From Devosia sp. FJ2-5-3 (GTDB lineage Bacteria; Pseudomonadota; Alphaproteobacteria; Rhizobiales; Devosiaceae): 64,000 nucleotides of DNA. A program made the position numbers and the translations under genes. The stretch spans positions 434,001-498,000 of the forward strand of contig NZ_CP104007.1 of NCBI RefSeq assembly GCF_029201545.1, written 5' to 3'. Positions 1 through 8,192 of this stretch are shown piece after piece (positions within the stretch are counted from its first letter, which is position 1; every line of letters begins with the position of its first letter). Below the pieces are notes generated by a model, which saw only the letters and a list, made by a program, of their open reading frames with translations, was not told the origin of the DNA and searched no databases.

Positions 1-72
1 GCCATAAAGCCAGATTGACCCAAATGGCGCAATTCTTTAGCCCTGTAGAGAAGAACAAAGGAGGAATGCCCG

Positions 73-1134
73 ATGGAGTATCGCTATCTCGGCCGTTCAG
101 GCCTGAAAGTCTCGGTTCTCACCATGGGCACGATGACTTTTGGCGGCAGCGAGCGGATCGGCCACACCGATCTGGCGGGCGCGGCGCGCCAGGTCGACCT
201 CTGCCTCGATGCCGGCATCAATCTCTACGACACCGCCAATGTCTATAACGCCGGGGTCTCCGAGGAAATTCTCGGAGCCGTGCTGAAGGAGAACGGGCGG
301 CGGCAGAAGGCGCTGGTCGCCACCAAGGTGCGTTTCAAGATGGGCGAGGGGCCCAATCAGATCGGGCTGTCGCGTCACCACATCATCGAGCAATGCAAAG
401 CCAGCCTCAAGCGCCTCCAGACCGATGTCATCGATCTCTATCAGGTCCATGAATGGGATGGGATGACGCCGATCGAGGAAACGATGGAAGCGCTCGATAC
501 GCTCGTGCGCCATGGCCATGTCCGCTATATCGGCTGCTCGAACTATTCGGGCTGGCATATCATGAAGGCGCTGATGGCGGCCGACAGGCGGCAGGGCGAG
601 CGCTTCGTCTCCCAGCAGATCCATTATTCGCTCCATAGTCGCGACGCCGAATATGAGCTGGTGCCCATTTCGCAGGACCAGGGCCTGGGTATCCTCATCT
701 GGTCGCCGTTGGCGGGCGGGCTGCTTTCGGGGAAATATCGCCGCGATGGCGGGCCCGAGAGCGGGCGGCATGTCGGTGGGTTCCGCGAGCCGCCGGTCTA
801 TGACTGGGAAAAACTCTACAACGTCATCGACGCAATCGTCGGCATAGCCGAGAACCGCGGCGTGTCGGGCGCGCAGATCGCGCTGAGCTGGCTGTTGGGG
901 CGGCCCGGCGTCACCTCGGCGATCATTGGAGGGCGCAATGAAGAGCAGTTCCGCGACAATATCGCAGCAACAAGTCTTGTGCTGAGCGCCGAAGAGCGGG
1001 CAAGACTGGACGCCGTGAGCCGCCCGCCGCTGCTCTATCCATATTGGCATCAATCCTTTTCCGCCCAGGACCGTCTGGGTCCGGCGGACCGCGATCTCAT
1101 CGCTCCCTATGCAGAGGAATTCAAGCGTGGCTGA
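73..1134 (+). CDS. Aldo/keto reductase
   Basis: This is a 353-residue NAD(P)H-dependent aldo/keto reductase, probably cytosolic, reducing aldehydes or ketones of unknown identity. The fold signature is complete. The N-terminal strand MEYRYLGRSGLKVS is followed by the DTANVY block (catalytic Asp and Tyr near residues 52-57), the Lys in VATKVRF, the His in YQVHEW, and a late cofactor segment around SAIIGGR. Length and motifs fit the YghZ/AKR11-14-like bacterial group. An AAAGGAGG-type ribosome binding site lies just upstream of the ATG at 73. The last codons overlap the next gene, so the two are probably co-transcribed. The substrate cannot be told from the sequence. Confidence 0.9.
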   Translation: MEYRYLGRSGLKVSVLTMGTMTFGGSERIGHTDLAGAARQVDLCLDAGINLYDTANVYNAGVSEEILGAVLKENGRRQKALVATKVRFKMGEGPNQIGLSRHHIIEQCKASLKRLQTDVIDLYQVHEWDGMTPIEETMEALDTLVRHGHVRYIGCSNYSGWHIMKALMAADRRQGERFVSQQIHYSLHSRDAEYELVPISQDQGLGILIWSPLAGGLLSGKYRRDGGPESGRHVGGFREPPVYDWEKLYNVIDAIVGIAENRGVSGAQIALSWLLGRPGVTSAIIGGRNEEQFRDNIAATSLVLSAEERARLDAVSRPPLLYPYWHQSFSAQDRLGPADRDLIAPYAEEFKRG

Positions 1135-1810
1135 TTTCGTCTTTTCCCCTCCCGCCGTGGTAACCATTCCCGTTGCGGGTGGCGGGCTGTTCCCCGTTCG
1201 CCGCGTGTTCTGCGTCGGTCGCAATTATGCCGAGCATGCCCGCGAGATGGGCAATGACGAGCGCGATCCGCCCTTCTTCTTCACCAAGCCCGCCGATGCG
1301 GTGGTGACAGGGGGAAAAGATATCCCCTACCCACCCCAGACGAGCGATTTTCATCACGAGATCGAACTGGTCGTCGCCATCGGCAAGGGCGGGGCCAATA
1401 TCGCCCCCGAAAATGCCCAAGGGCATATTTTCGGCTATGCCGCCGGGCTCGACATGACGCGGCGCGATCTCCAGGCGCTCGCCAAGAAGTCGGGCCGCCC
1501 ATGGGACATGGCCAAGGGCTTTGATTCTTCCGCGCCCATCGGCGATATCGCGCCAGTTTCGTCCATCGGTCATCCGGCAGATGGGGCGATCACGCTCGAC
1601 GTCAATGGTGTTAACCGGCAGCGCGGAATGCTGTCGGAAATGACCTGGGATGTGAATAGTGTGCTGACCGATCTGTCACGTTACGTGACCCTGGCGCCGG
1701 GTGATATCATCATGACCGGCACGCCTGCCGGGGTAGGTGCGGTGGTTCGCGGTGACCTCCTCGAAGGCCGCATCGAGGGCATCGGAACGGTCACGGCGAG
1801 GATCGGCTGA
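1127..1810 (+). CDS. Fumarylacetoacetate hydrolase family protein
   Basis: A 227-residue protein of the FAH superfamily, whose members hydrolyse or decarboxylate acylpyruvate-type compounds with a divalent metal. The CVGRNYAEHA motif is near residues 29-38, and the metal ligands sit in the HHEIELVVAIG stretch (E-x-E). The C-terminal TGTPAGVGAV loop is typical of the YcgM/NagK-like short forms. I chose the GTG at 1127 because GAGG lies 9-12 bases upstream and the family usually starts close to this point; an ATG at 1109 in the same frame is the alternative. The start overlaps the end of the aldo/keto reductase, and the stop overlaps the start of the helicase gene (TGATG). Substrate not determined. 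Confidence 0.88.
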   Translation: MADFVFSPPAVVTIPVAGGGLFPVRRVFCVGRNYAEHAREMGNDERDPPFFFTKPADAVVTGGKDIPYPPQTSDFHHEIELVVAIGKGGANIAPENAQGHIFGYAAGLDMTRRDLQALAKKSGRPWDMAKGFDSSAPIGDIAPVSSIGHPADGAITLDVNGVNRQRGMLSEMTWDVNSVLTDLSRYVTLAPGDIIMTGTPAGVGAVVRGDLLEGRIEGIGTVTARIG

Positions 1811-2898
1811 TGCCGGTCTGGTCGTCCCAACAGGATGCGGCGCTGGTCGCCGTGTCCAATTGGCTCAAGGATCGGAACGGGCCCCAGGTGTTCCGGCTCT
1901 TCGGTTGGGCCGGAACGGGAAAATCCACCCTCGCCGTGCATCTGGCGCAGGATATCCGCTCAGTCAAATACGCAGCCTTCACCGGCAAGGCGGCCCTCGT
2001 GATGCGAAAACGCGGCTGCAAGGGCGCCCAGACGATCCATTCGCTGATCTACACGCTGGTCTCGGAAAAAGAGGGCGAACCGCGCTTCGTCCTCGATTCC
2101 GAAAGCCCGGCCGCCGACGCTGATCTCATCGTCATCGATGAGGTCTCGATGGTCGACGAACAATTGGGCGCGGACCTCTTATCCTTTGGAACCAAGGTGT
2201 TGGTGCTGGGCGATCCGTTCCAGCTGCCGCCGGTGCAGGGGGCAGGCTTCTTCACCACCGAAGAGCCGGACATCATGCTGACCGAAATCCACCGGCAGGC
2301 GGCGGACAATCCGATCATCCAGCTTTCCATGGCAGTGCGGGAGGGCGGCTTCCTCGAACATGGCCGCTACGGCGAATCCGTGGTTGTCGGGCGCGACAAG
2401 GTTGATCGCGACGCCGTGCTCGAGGCCGACCAGGTCCTCGTCGGCCGGAACAAAACCCGCCTCACCTACAATGACCGGCTGCGGGAATTGAAGGGCCTGC
2501 CTTTCCACGAGCCGGTGGTCGGCGACCGCATGGTGTGTCTCCGCAACAATCCGCGAAAGCGCCTGCTCAACGGCCAGATCTGGATCGTCACCGAGGCGCT
2601 CAAGCGCAATAATGGCAAATGGTCGCTCATGCTGGCCGACGACGAGGGCAAGGGTGAAGCCAAGGTTATGACGCACAAGGCGTTTTTCTCGGGCGAAGAG
2701 GATGCCATGAGCTGGCCGGAACGCCGCCAGTTCGATGAATTTACCTTCGGATATTGTCTCACCGTCCACAAGGCGCAGGGCAGCCAGTGGGATAATGTCT
2801 ATCTCTTCGACGAAAGCTTCGTCTTCCGCGAGGAGCGGGCGCGCTGGCTCTATACGGGCATTACCCGGGCGGCAGAGAAGATCACGATCATCAGCTGA
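1810..2898 (+). CDS. RecD-like/Dda-like ATP-dependent DNA helicase
   Basis: A 362-residue superfamily 1B helicase. Walker A reads GWAGTGKST near residues 33-41 and Walker B reads VIDEVSMVDE near 107-116. Motif III is seen in LVLGDPFQLPPV. The UvrD_C2-type C-terminal motif is in FGYCLTVHKAQGSQWDNV near residues 313-330, followed by YTGITRA. It is much shorter than RecD2 (about 720 residues) and resembles compact Dda-type helicases that unwind DNA 5' to 3'. The N-terminal helix-hairpin-helix repeats of RecD2 are missing. It starts on the last base of the preceding stop codon, so it is translationally coupled to the FAH gene although the functions look unrelated. Confidence 0.85.
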   Translation: MPVWSSQQDAALVAVSNWLKDRNGPQVFRLFGWAGTGKSTLAVHLAQDIRSVKYAAFTGKAALVMRKRGCKGAQTIHSLIYTLVSEKEGEPRFVLDSESPAADADLIVIDEVSMVDEQLGADLLSFGTKVLVLGDPFQLPPVQGAGFFTTEEPDIMLTEIHRQAADNPIIQLSMAVREGGFLEHGRYGESVVVGRDKVDRDAVLEADQVLVGRNKTRLTYNDRLRELKGLPFHEPVVGDRMVCLRNNPRKRLLNGQIWIVTEALKRNNGKWSLMLADDEGKGEAKVMTHKAFFSGEEDAMSWPERRQFDEFTFGYCLTVHKAQGSQWDNVYLFDESFVFREERARWLYTGITRAAEKITIIS

Positions 2899-3052
2899 CG
2901 CCACGATTGCGCCAAACTTGACCGGCTCTGTAGAGATGGCGCGAAGTCGCCCTGCAAAAGACTGATGTCCCAAGCGCTTGAAGCGCTTGCGCAGGGCGCT
3001 TCGATACCACATCATCATGATCGACATTGCCCGCCCGGGCCGGAGTCCCACC

Positions 3053-5605
3053 ATGCATCACGACACCACCCTGATCACGACAATCGTCGCTGGTCTGGTG
3101 CTGGCCTATATATTCGGGATGATCGCCAATAGGCTGCGTTTGCCGCCGCTGGTGGGCTATCTCTTTGCCGGCATATTGGTGGGTCCGCATACGCCGGGCT
3201 TTGTCGCAGACCAGGAACTGGGCGCGCAATTGGCCGAGCTGGGGGTGATCCTCCTCATGTTCGGCGTCGGATTGCATTTTTCCCTCAAGGACTTGATGAG
3301 CGTGCGCGCGCTCGCCATTCCCGGTGCCATCGTCCAGATCGGCTTTGCCACATTGCTTGGTGCCGGGCTTGGGCTGCTGCTCGGCTGGACGCTCGGCGCG
3401 GCGCTGCTGTTTGGCCTTGCATTGTCAGTGGCGTCCACGGTTGTCCTGCTCAAGGCCCTGCAGGACCGACGGCTCATCGAAAGCGAGCGCGGCCGGATCG
3501 CGGTCGGCTGGCTGATCGTCGAGGACCTTGCCATGGTCCTCGCCCTCGTTCTGGTGCCGGCCATTGCCAGCCTCTATGGCACTGATACGGGCATCCATGA
3601 TCCCTTCGTTTCCTTTGTAGAGCGCCTTGTGGGCACCGACATCGGTATCTGGGGCGTGCTGGCGCTGACCCTGGTCAAAGTTGCCGCCTTCGTCGGCTTC
3701 ATGCTGATCGTGGGGCGGCGGATCATCCCCTGGGCATTGCATGCCACGGCGCATACCGGCAGCCGCGAACTGTTCCGCCTCGCCGTTCTGGCCATTGCCC
3801 TGGGCGTGGCGCTCGGGTCCTCCGTGCTCTTCGGCGTTTCGCTGGCGCTCGGCGCCTTCTTTGCGGGGATGATCCTGTCGGAAAGCGAACTCAGCCATCG
3901 TGCCGCCAACGAAACCCTGCCGCTGCGCGACGCCTTTGCGGTGCTGTTCTTCGTATCGGTCGGCATGCTGTTCGACCCGATGATCGTGCTCAACCAGCCG
4001 CTCCTGGTCTTGGCCACGGTCTTCATCATCGTCATCGGCAAGTCCTTGGCGGCCTTTGGTATCGTGCTGTTGTTCCGTCGACCGGTGTCGACGGCGCTGA
4101 CCATCTCGGCGAGCCTGGCGCAGATCGGCGAATTCTCATTCATCCTCGCCAGCATGGGCGTTGCATTGGCCATCCTGCCGCAGGAAGGACAGGATTTGAT
4201 CCTCGTTGGCGCGCTGATTTCCATCGTGCTCAACCCGGTGGTGTTCTGGGTGGCCGAGGCGATGCGGCCCGGACTTGAAGCGCGCTACGGCCAGAAGCGG
4301 GCAGCGGAAGGCGAGGGCCGGATCGAGCCGGGCGAGCTTTCACGCGCGGCGGAAGGCCCGGCAACGACCGATATCCCAACAAGTGCCGCCGTGGATCGCG
4401 GTGCTTTGGGTGCCGATGACGACACTGGGGAGCCGTCCAGCCTGACCGGCCACACCGTTCTGGTGGGCTATGGCCAGGTCGGGCGCATCGTTGCGGCAGG
4501 GCTCAAGACCGAAGGGACCGGCGTGGTCGTCATCGAGGATAGCGACCATGACGTTGCCGCGGCGCGTGCCGAAGGCTTTGAGGTGGTCTATGGCAATGCC
4601 GCCAGTGCCCCGGTGCTGCGGCTGGCCAATCTCGAGGCCGCCAAGAGCCTGATTATCGCCATTTCCAACGCCTTCGAGGCGGGCTCGGTCGTTGAGACGA
4701 GCCGCAAGCTCAATCCCTCCATCGCCGTCGTGGCGCGCGCCTATTCGGCCGAGGAGGAAGATTTCCTGCGCAATCTGGGCGCCACCACAGTCATTCGCGG
4801 CGAGCAGGAGATCGGCAAGGGCATATTGTCCCATCTCCAGGACGAACCGGTCCTTGAAGTCGTCGCTGAGCCGGAGATCCGGTTGCCGGCCTCGGACAAT
4901 CTTGTGGCACGGGCGGCCGCGTCGGTAATTGCGCCGGTGGCGGTGAGCGAGCCCATCGACGCTGCGCCGGCGCCGGTTGAGACCGTCGCGGTGGTTGCGG
5001 AAGACACTGCCGATGAAGCAGTGCCGGAGAGCGCTCCGGAGGCGATTTCCGAGGCGGAAACAGCCCCTATGGCGCCAATCACGGTGCTGGACGCGCCAAT
5101 TGTGGACGATACGCCGTCCTTGGCACCCAACGCCGAGGCCGAAGTGCTGTTGCAGGCCGAGATCGTTGCGGTCGAACCCGTCCCTTCCATCGGAGAAGCG
5201 CCGGCCGAGATCGATGAACTGGTTGTGCCGGCTTCGGACTTGCCGATTGCGCCAGCGGCAGAAGCCGATGCGCCGACGCCCGACAGCCTGCCCGCGGAGG
5301 AAAATCGCGATCCGGCAGCGGAAATTCAGGCCGAGGGGGATGCCGAGGCGGTCGTGCCGCCAGTCGTTCCCGAAGCGCCTCAAACCACCACAGAGGCTGC
5401 GCCGGAACCCTCGGTCGCCGTGCCGCAGGAAGAGCAATCGGCTCCTGCCGAGGCCGAAGCTCCGCCAGAGACAGAGATCGCAGCGTCCGAAGACACGCCA
5501 GAGGAAATTGAAGGCAGCGGTACAGAGCCGGGCACTGCCGACGAAGAAAAGAACAAGAGCGGGGCGGACGTGCCGCCCGTCATGCCTGAGCCCAAGCCTT
5601 CCTAG
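3053..5605 (+). CDS. Monovalent cation:proton antiporter (YbaL/KefB type) with long acidic tail
   Basis: An 850-residue inner-membrane protein. Residues 1-400 form the CPA2 Na+/H+ exchanger core with about twelve hydrophobic segments. Residues 465-580 form a cytosolic TrkA-N/RCK nucleotide-binding domain (LVGYGQVGRIVA). The ATG at 3053 was chosen because HHDTTLITTIVAGLVLAYIFGM aligns with the YbaL amino terminus; the frame is open 25 codons further upstream. The last 220 or so residues (about nt 4950-5600) are a low-complexity Ala/Glu/Pro tail, strongly acidic and probably disordered, which is not part of the normal family architecture. A short inverted repeat (AGCCCAA...TTGGGCT, 5589-5614) straddles the stop codon. 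Potassium or sodium specificity is not determined. Confidence 0.88.
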   Translation: MHHDTTLITTIVAGLVLAYIFGMIANRLRLPPLVGYLFAGILVGPHTPGFVADQELGAQLAELGVILLMFGVGLHFSLKDLMSVRALAIPGAIVQIGFATLLGAGLGLLLGWTLGAALLFGLALSVASTVVLLKALQDRRLIESERGRIAVGWLIVEDLAMVLALVLVPAIASLYGTDTGIHDPFVSFVERLVGTDIGIWGVLALTLVKVAAFVGFMLIVGRRIIPWALHATAHTGSRELFRLAVLAIALGVALGSSVLFGVSLALGAFFAGMILSESELSHRAANETLPLRDAFAVLFFVSVGMLFDPMIVLNQPLLVLATVFIIVIGKSLAAFGIVLLFRRPVSTALTISASLAQIGEFSFILASMGVALAILPQEGQDLILVGALISIVLNPVVFWVAEAMRPGLEARYGQKRAAEGEGRIEPGELSRAAEGPATTDIPTSAAVDRGALGADDDTGEPSSLTGHTVLVGYGQVGRIVAAGLKTEGTGVVVIEDSDHDVAAARAEGFEVVYGNAASAPVLRLANLEAAKSLIIAISNAFEAGSVVETSRKLNPSIAVVARAYSAEEEDFLRNLGATTVIRGEQEIGKGILSHLQDEPVLEVVAEPEIRLPASDNLVARAAASVIAPVAVSEPIDAAPAPVETVAVVAEDTADEAVPESAPEAISEAETAPMAPITVLDAPIVDDTPSLAPNAEAEVLLQAEIVAVEPVPSIGEAPAEIDELVVPASDLPIAPAAEADAPTPDSLPAEENRDPAAEIQAEGDAEAVVPPVVPEAPQTTTEAAPEPSVAVPQEEQSAPAEAEAPPETEIAASEDTPEEIEGSGTEPGTADEEKNKSGADVPPVMPEPKPS

Positions 5606-5631
5606 GTTTGGGCTGGGCCGTGTGAGGACCG

Positions 5632-6060
5632 ATGATTTCGCAAAAGGCCAAATATGCGCTGCGGGCACTGGTATCGCTGGCGCGCGCCGGGCGGGGGGAG
5701 AGCCGAATGATCGGCGAGATTTCCCGGGACCAGGCCATCCCCAAGAAATTCCTCGAGCAAATCCTGCTCGAGCTCAAGCGCGCCGGCTATGTTTCGAGCC
5801 GGCGCGGTCGCATGGGCGGCTATGAGCTGGTCAAGGCGCCTGAAGAAATCATGTATGGCGAAGTGCTGCGGCTGATCGATGGGCCGATCGCCCCGCTTCC
5901 CTGCCTCTCCAAGATTGCCTATCGCAAATGCGCGGACTGCCAGGACGAGGCGTCATGCGAAATCCGCCATGTCTTCGAGCGGGTGACCCTGGCCACCCGC
6001 GACGTGCTCGATCGCACCAGCCTCGCCGATTCGCTGCGGCTCGAAGACTTACCGGTTTAG
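5632..6060 (+). CDS. Rrf2 family transcriptional regulator
   Basis: A 142-residue Rrf2-type DNA-binding protein with an N-terminal winged helix (KAKYALRALVSLA, then KKFLEQILLELKRAGYVSSRRGRMGGY). The wing sequence RGRMGGYEL is typical of the family. Four cysteines at residues 91, 100, 103 and 109 sit where IscR, NsrR and RirA hold their cysteines, so an Fe-S cluster or redox-sensing role is plausible but not proven. It lies 26 bp after the antiporter gene and may be co-transcribed. Its 3' end overlaps purU tail to tail by 4 bases. The target genes are unknown. Confidence 0.88.
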   Translation: MISQKAKYALRALVSLARAGRGESRMIGEISRDQAIPKKFLEQILLELKRAGYVSSRRGRMGGYELVKAPEEIMYGEVLRLIDGPIAPLPCLSKIAYRKCADCQDEASCEIRHVFERVTLATRDVLDRTSLADSLRLEDLPV

Positions 6061-6908
6061 CCGAAGACCACTGTCTTCTTGCCGTTGAGCATGACCCGGC
6101 TTTCGAGGTGCAGCTTTACGGCCCGCGCCAAGACGCGGCTTTCGATGTCACGGCCGGCGGCAACGAGGTCGTCGGGGCTCATGGCATGGGTCACCCGGGC
6201 GGTTTCCTGCTCGATGATCGGACCCTCGTCGAGGTCGGGCGTCACGTAGTGCGCGGTCGCACCGATGATCTTGACCCCGCGCTCATGGGCCTGGTGATAG
6301 GGCTTTGCGCCCTTGAAGCTGGGCAGGAACGAGTGATGGATGTTGATCACCTGCCCGAAGAGGCGGGTGGAGAGATTGTCCGAAAGCACCTGCATATAGC
6401 GGGCCAGAACCACGAGGTCCGCGCCGGACTGCTTGACGATCTCAAGAACGCGCGCCTCCTGCTCGGCCTTGGTGTCCTTGGTCACCGGCAGATAATGGAA
6501 GGCGATGCCGGCATCTTCGGCAATCTTGCGCGCATCTTCGTGGTTGGAAATGACCGCGGCGACATCGGCGTCCAGCCACCCAACGCGGATCTGGTAGAGC
6601 AGATGAAGCAAGGTATGGTCAAATTTGGAGACCAGGATGACGATGCGCTTGCGCTGGCTCTGGTCGGTCAGTGCCGTTTGCATGTCGAAGCGGGCGATAG
6701 GGGACTTCAGCGCTTTCTCGATAATGTCGCGATCCACACCGCCGGGGGCGGTGAAGGCGAGGCGCATGAAGAAGCGACCCGTTTCCTTGTCCCAGAACTG
6801 ATTTGATTCGGCGATGTTGGCTTTCAGCGCCGCCAGTTCGGTCGTGATGGCCGCCACGATGCCGGGGCGGTCAGTGCAGGACAGGGTGAGAACGAAATTG
6901 GCCGACAT
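6057..6908 (-). CDS. purU: Formyltetrahydrofolate deformylase
   Basis: A 283-residue cytosolic enzyme that hydrolyses 10-formyl-THF to THF and formate, feeding formate to purine synthesis and balancing one-carbon pools. It has an N-terminal ACT regulatory domain (residues 1-80, starting FVLTLSCTDRPGIVAAIT) and a C-terminal formyltransferase domain. The active-site residues are visible in INIHHSFLPSFKGAKPYHQA and in VTPDLDEGPI (Asn, His and Asp). Length is normal for PurU (about 280). It is convergent with the Rrf2 gene. Upstream on the same strand lie a terminator hairpin and a 23-codon ORF, discussed separately. Confidence 0.95.
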   Translation of the reverse strand: MSANFVLTLSCTDRPGIVAAITTELAALKANIAESNQFWDKETGRFFMRLAFTAPGGVDRDIIEKALKSPIARFDMQTALTDQSQRKRIVILVSKFDHTLLHLLYQIRVGWLDADVAAVISNHEDARKIAEDAGIAFHYLPVTKDTKAEQEARVLEIVKQSGADLVVLARYMQVLSDNLSTRLFGQVINIHHSFLPSFKGAKPYHQAHERGVKIIGATAHYVTPDLDEGPIIEQETARVTHAMSPDDLVAAGRDIESRVLARAVKLHLESRVMLNGKKTVVFG

Positions 6909-6974
6909 GCAGGCAGCTCCCTTGAATTCTGCCCAGCGGTATCAAGGCCTTGGGTAGTTTCGTCAAGGGGTAAC

Positions 6975-7013
6975 ACTAAAACAGAAAAGGGCTGCCCGCG
7001 ATGGACAGCCCTT
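6975..7013 (-). terminator. Rho-independent terminator between small ORF and purU
   Basis: On the minus strand AAGGGCTG and CAGCCCTT form an 8-bp stem (6987-6994 with 7006-7013), extended by two further C-G pairs across a mismatch. It is followed by TTTTCTGTTTT. The T-run is on the minus strand only, so this stops minus-strand transcripts coming from the small ORF or from further upstream. It lies between the small ORF and purU, so it could also act as an attenuator for purU. Confidence 0.75.
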
Positions 7014-7051
7014 CCCTGAGTCAGTGGCCTCGAGGGCACAGGAGGTGGGTG

Positions 7052-7123
7052 CTAGCCGAGATCACTCCCAATCAACACCTTGAACCCCAGACCTTCTTCG
7101 AGCACCAAAATCTCATAAGACAC
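7052..7123 (-). CDS. 23-residue orphan small ORF with strong ribosome binding site
   Basis: GTG start at 7123, 23 codons and a TAG stop. The peptide begins MSYEILVLEE and ends KVLIGSDLG. AAGGAGG sits seven bases upstream of the GTG, one of the best Shine-Dalgarno matches in the window. A perfect 7-bp hairpin (7154-7170) lies upstream and a good terminator (6975-7013) downstream, so the unit looks like a free-standing gene or a leader. The peptide has four glycines and no signal or membrane segment. I recognise no family. Alternatives are a leader peptide controlling purU, or chance coding inside a small regulatory RNA. Confidence 0.5.
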   Translation of the reverse strand: MSYEILVLEEGLGFKVLIGSDLG

Positions 7124-7153
7124 TGGAACACCTCCTTTTCGTTGGTTGAACAT

Positions 7154-7170
7154 GGGCTCAGATTGAGCCC
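7154..7170 (-). promoter_or_regulatory. Perfect 7-bp inverted repeat upstream of the small ORF
   Basis: GGGCTCA and TGAGCCC are separated by three bases. The element lies 31-47 bases upstream of the GTG of the 23-codon ORF. It could be a 5' leader hairpin or a dimeric-regulator site. There is no T-run, so it is not a terminator. Confidence 0.4.
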
Positions 7171-7333
7171 GAAGACTGTCCTTGTCTAGTCACAAAACAG
7201 TCACGCTGTTTGCGAGGACCAATATTGGCGATCCCTGCAACGCCGATTCTGGGTCGGGCGGGCGGTCGGCGAGGCGATGCTGCGGGGGCGAAAGGCGTGC
7301 CGGCGAAGGAGTTTTGAGACCCTATTTGGGCGG

Positions 7334-7371
7334 AAAAGAATTCCGCACCCCGGTGTCCCGGAGTGCGGAAT
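7334..7371 (-). terminator. Rho-independent terminator of the pot operon
   Basis: ATTCCGCA and TGCGGAAT arms (7340-7347 with 7364-7371), extended by inner CCGG pairs, are followed on the minus strand by TCTTTT. It lies seven bases past the potI stop codon, in the right place and orientation to end potFGHI transcription. Confidence 0.8.
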
Positions 7372-7378
7372 GATGAGC

Positions 7379-8191
7379 TCAGGCGCGGGCCTTTTTTGGC
7401 CTACCGCGGAGCTGGATGAGCGTGGCGGCCAGGACACCGAGCGCCACGATGCCGATAATGATGGTCGCAAGGGCGTTGACGTCCGGAGACACGCCGAGCC
7501 GGACTTTCGAGAAGATGACCATGGGCAGCGTCGAGGAGCCCGGGCCGGATACGAAGCTGGCGATGACCAGATCGTCAAGCGAGAGGGTAAAACCCAGGAG
7601 CCAGCCCGACACCAATGCAGGGGCGATTATCGGCAAGGTGATGTCAAAGAAGGTGCGCACCGGCGAAGCGCCGAGATCCATCGCCGCTTCCTCGAGGCTG
7701 CGATCGAAATCGGAAAGGCGCGACTGCACCACGACGCAGACATAGGCGGTGCAGAAGGTGGCATGGGCAATGACGATGGTCATCATCCCACGGCCCTGCG
7801 GCCAGCCCAGGAGGCTCTCCATGCCCACGAAGAGCAGGAGCAGCGAGAGGCCGGTGATCACGTCCGGCATGACGAGCGGCGCGGACACCATGCCCGCAAA
7901 CAGGGTCCGGCCCTTGAAGCGCCGGAAGCGCACGAGGGCAACTGCCGCCAGCGTGCCGAGGACCAGGGCGATTGTGGCGCTCAAGGCGGCAATCTGGAGG
8001 CTGAGCCAGGCGGCCCCCAGCAATTGCGGATCGTTGAGAAGGGCGCTGTACCACTTCGTCGAAAAACCTGACCAGACCGTCACCAGGCTCGACTCGTTGA
8101 ACGAGAAGATCACCAGCGAAATGATGGGCGCATAGAGGAAGGAAAAGCCCAGGGCCGCCGCAATGGGGAGAAACCAGCCACGAGAGAACAT
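7379..8191 (-). CDS. potI: Putrescine ABC transporter permease PotI
   Basis: A 270-residue inner-membrane permease with about six transmembrane segments. The EAA loop of binding-protein-dependent permeases is visible as EEAAMDLGASPVRTFFDITLPIIAP near residues 165-190. It starts MFSRGWFLPIAAALGF at 8191; the frame stays open further upstream, but that extension lies inside potH and does not resemble PotI. The start is one base after the potH stop, so it is coupled to potH. It is the last gene of the operon, and a terminator follows directly. Confidence 0.93.
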   Translation of the reverse strand: MFSRGWFLPIAAALGFSFLYAPIISLVIFSFNESSLVTVWSGFSTKWYSALLNDPQLLGAAWLSLQIAALSATIALVLGTLAAVALVRFRRFKGRTLFAGMVSAPLVMPDVITGLSLLLLFVGMESLLGWPQGRGMMTIVIAHATFCTAYVCVVVQSRLSDFDRSLEEAAMDLGASPVRTFFDITLPIIAPALVSGWLLGFTLSLDDLVIASFVSGPGSSTLPMVIFSKVRLGVSPDVNALATIIIGIVALGVLAATLIQLRGRPKKARA

Positions 8192-8192
8192 C

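Noticed and set aside
6909..7200. Riboswitch upstream of purU
   Set aside because: I could not match the region to any known riboswitch consensus. Only the small ORF, a hairpin and a terminator can be supported.
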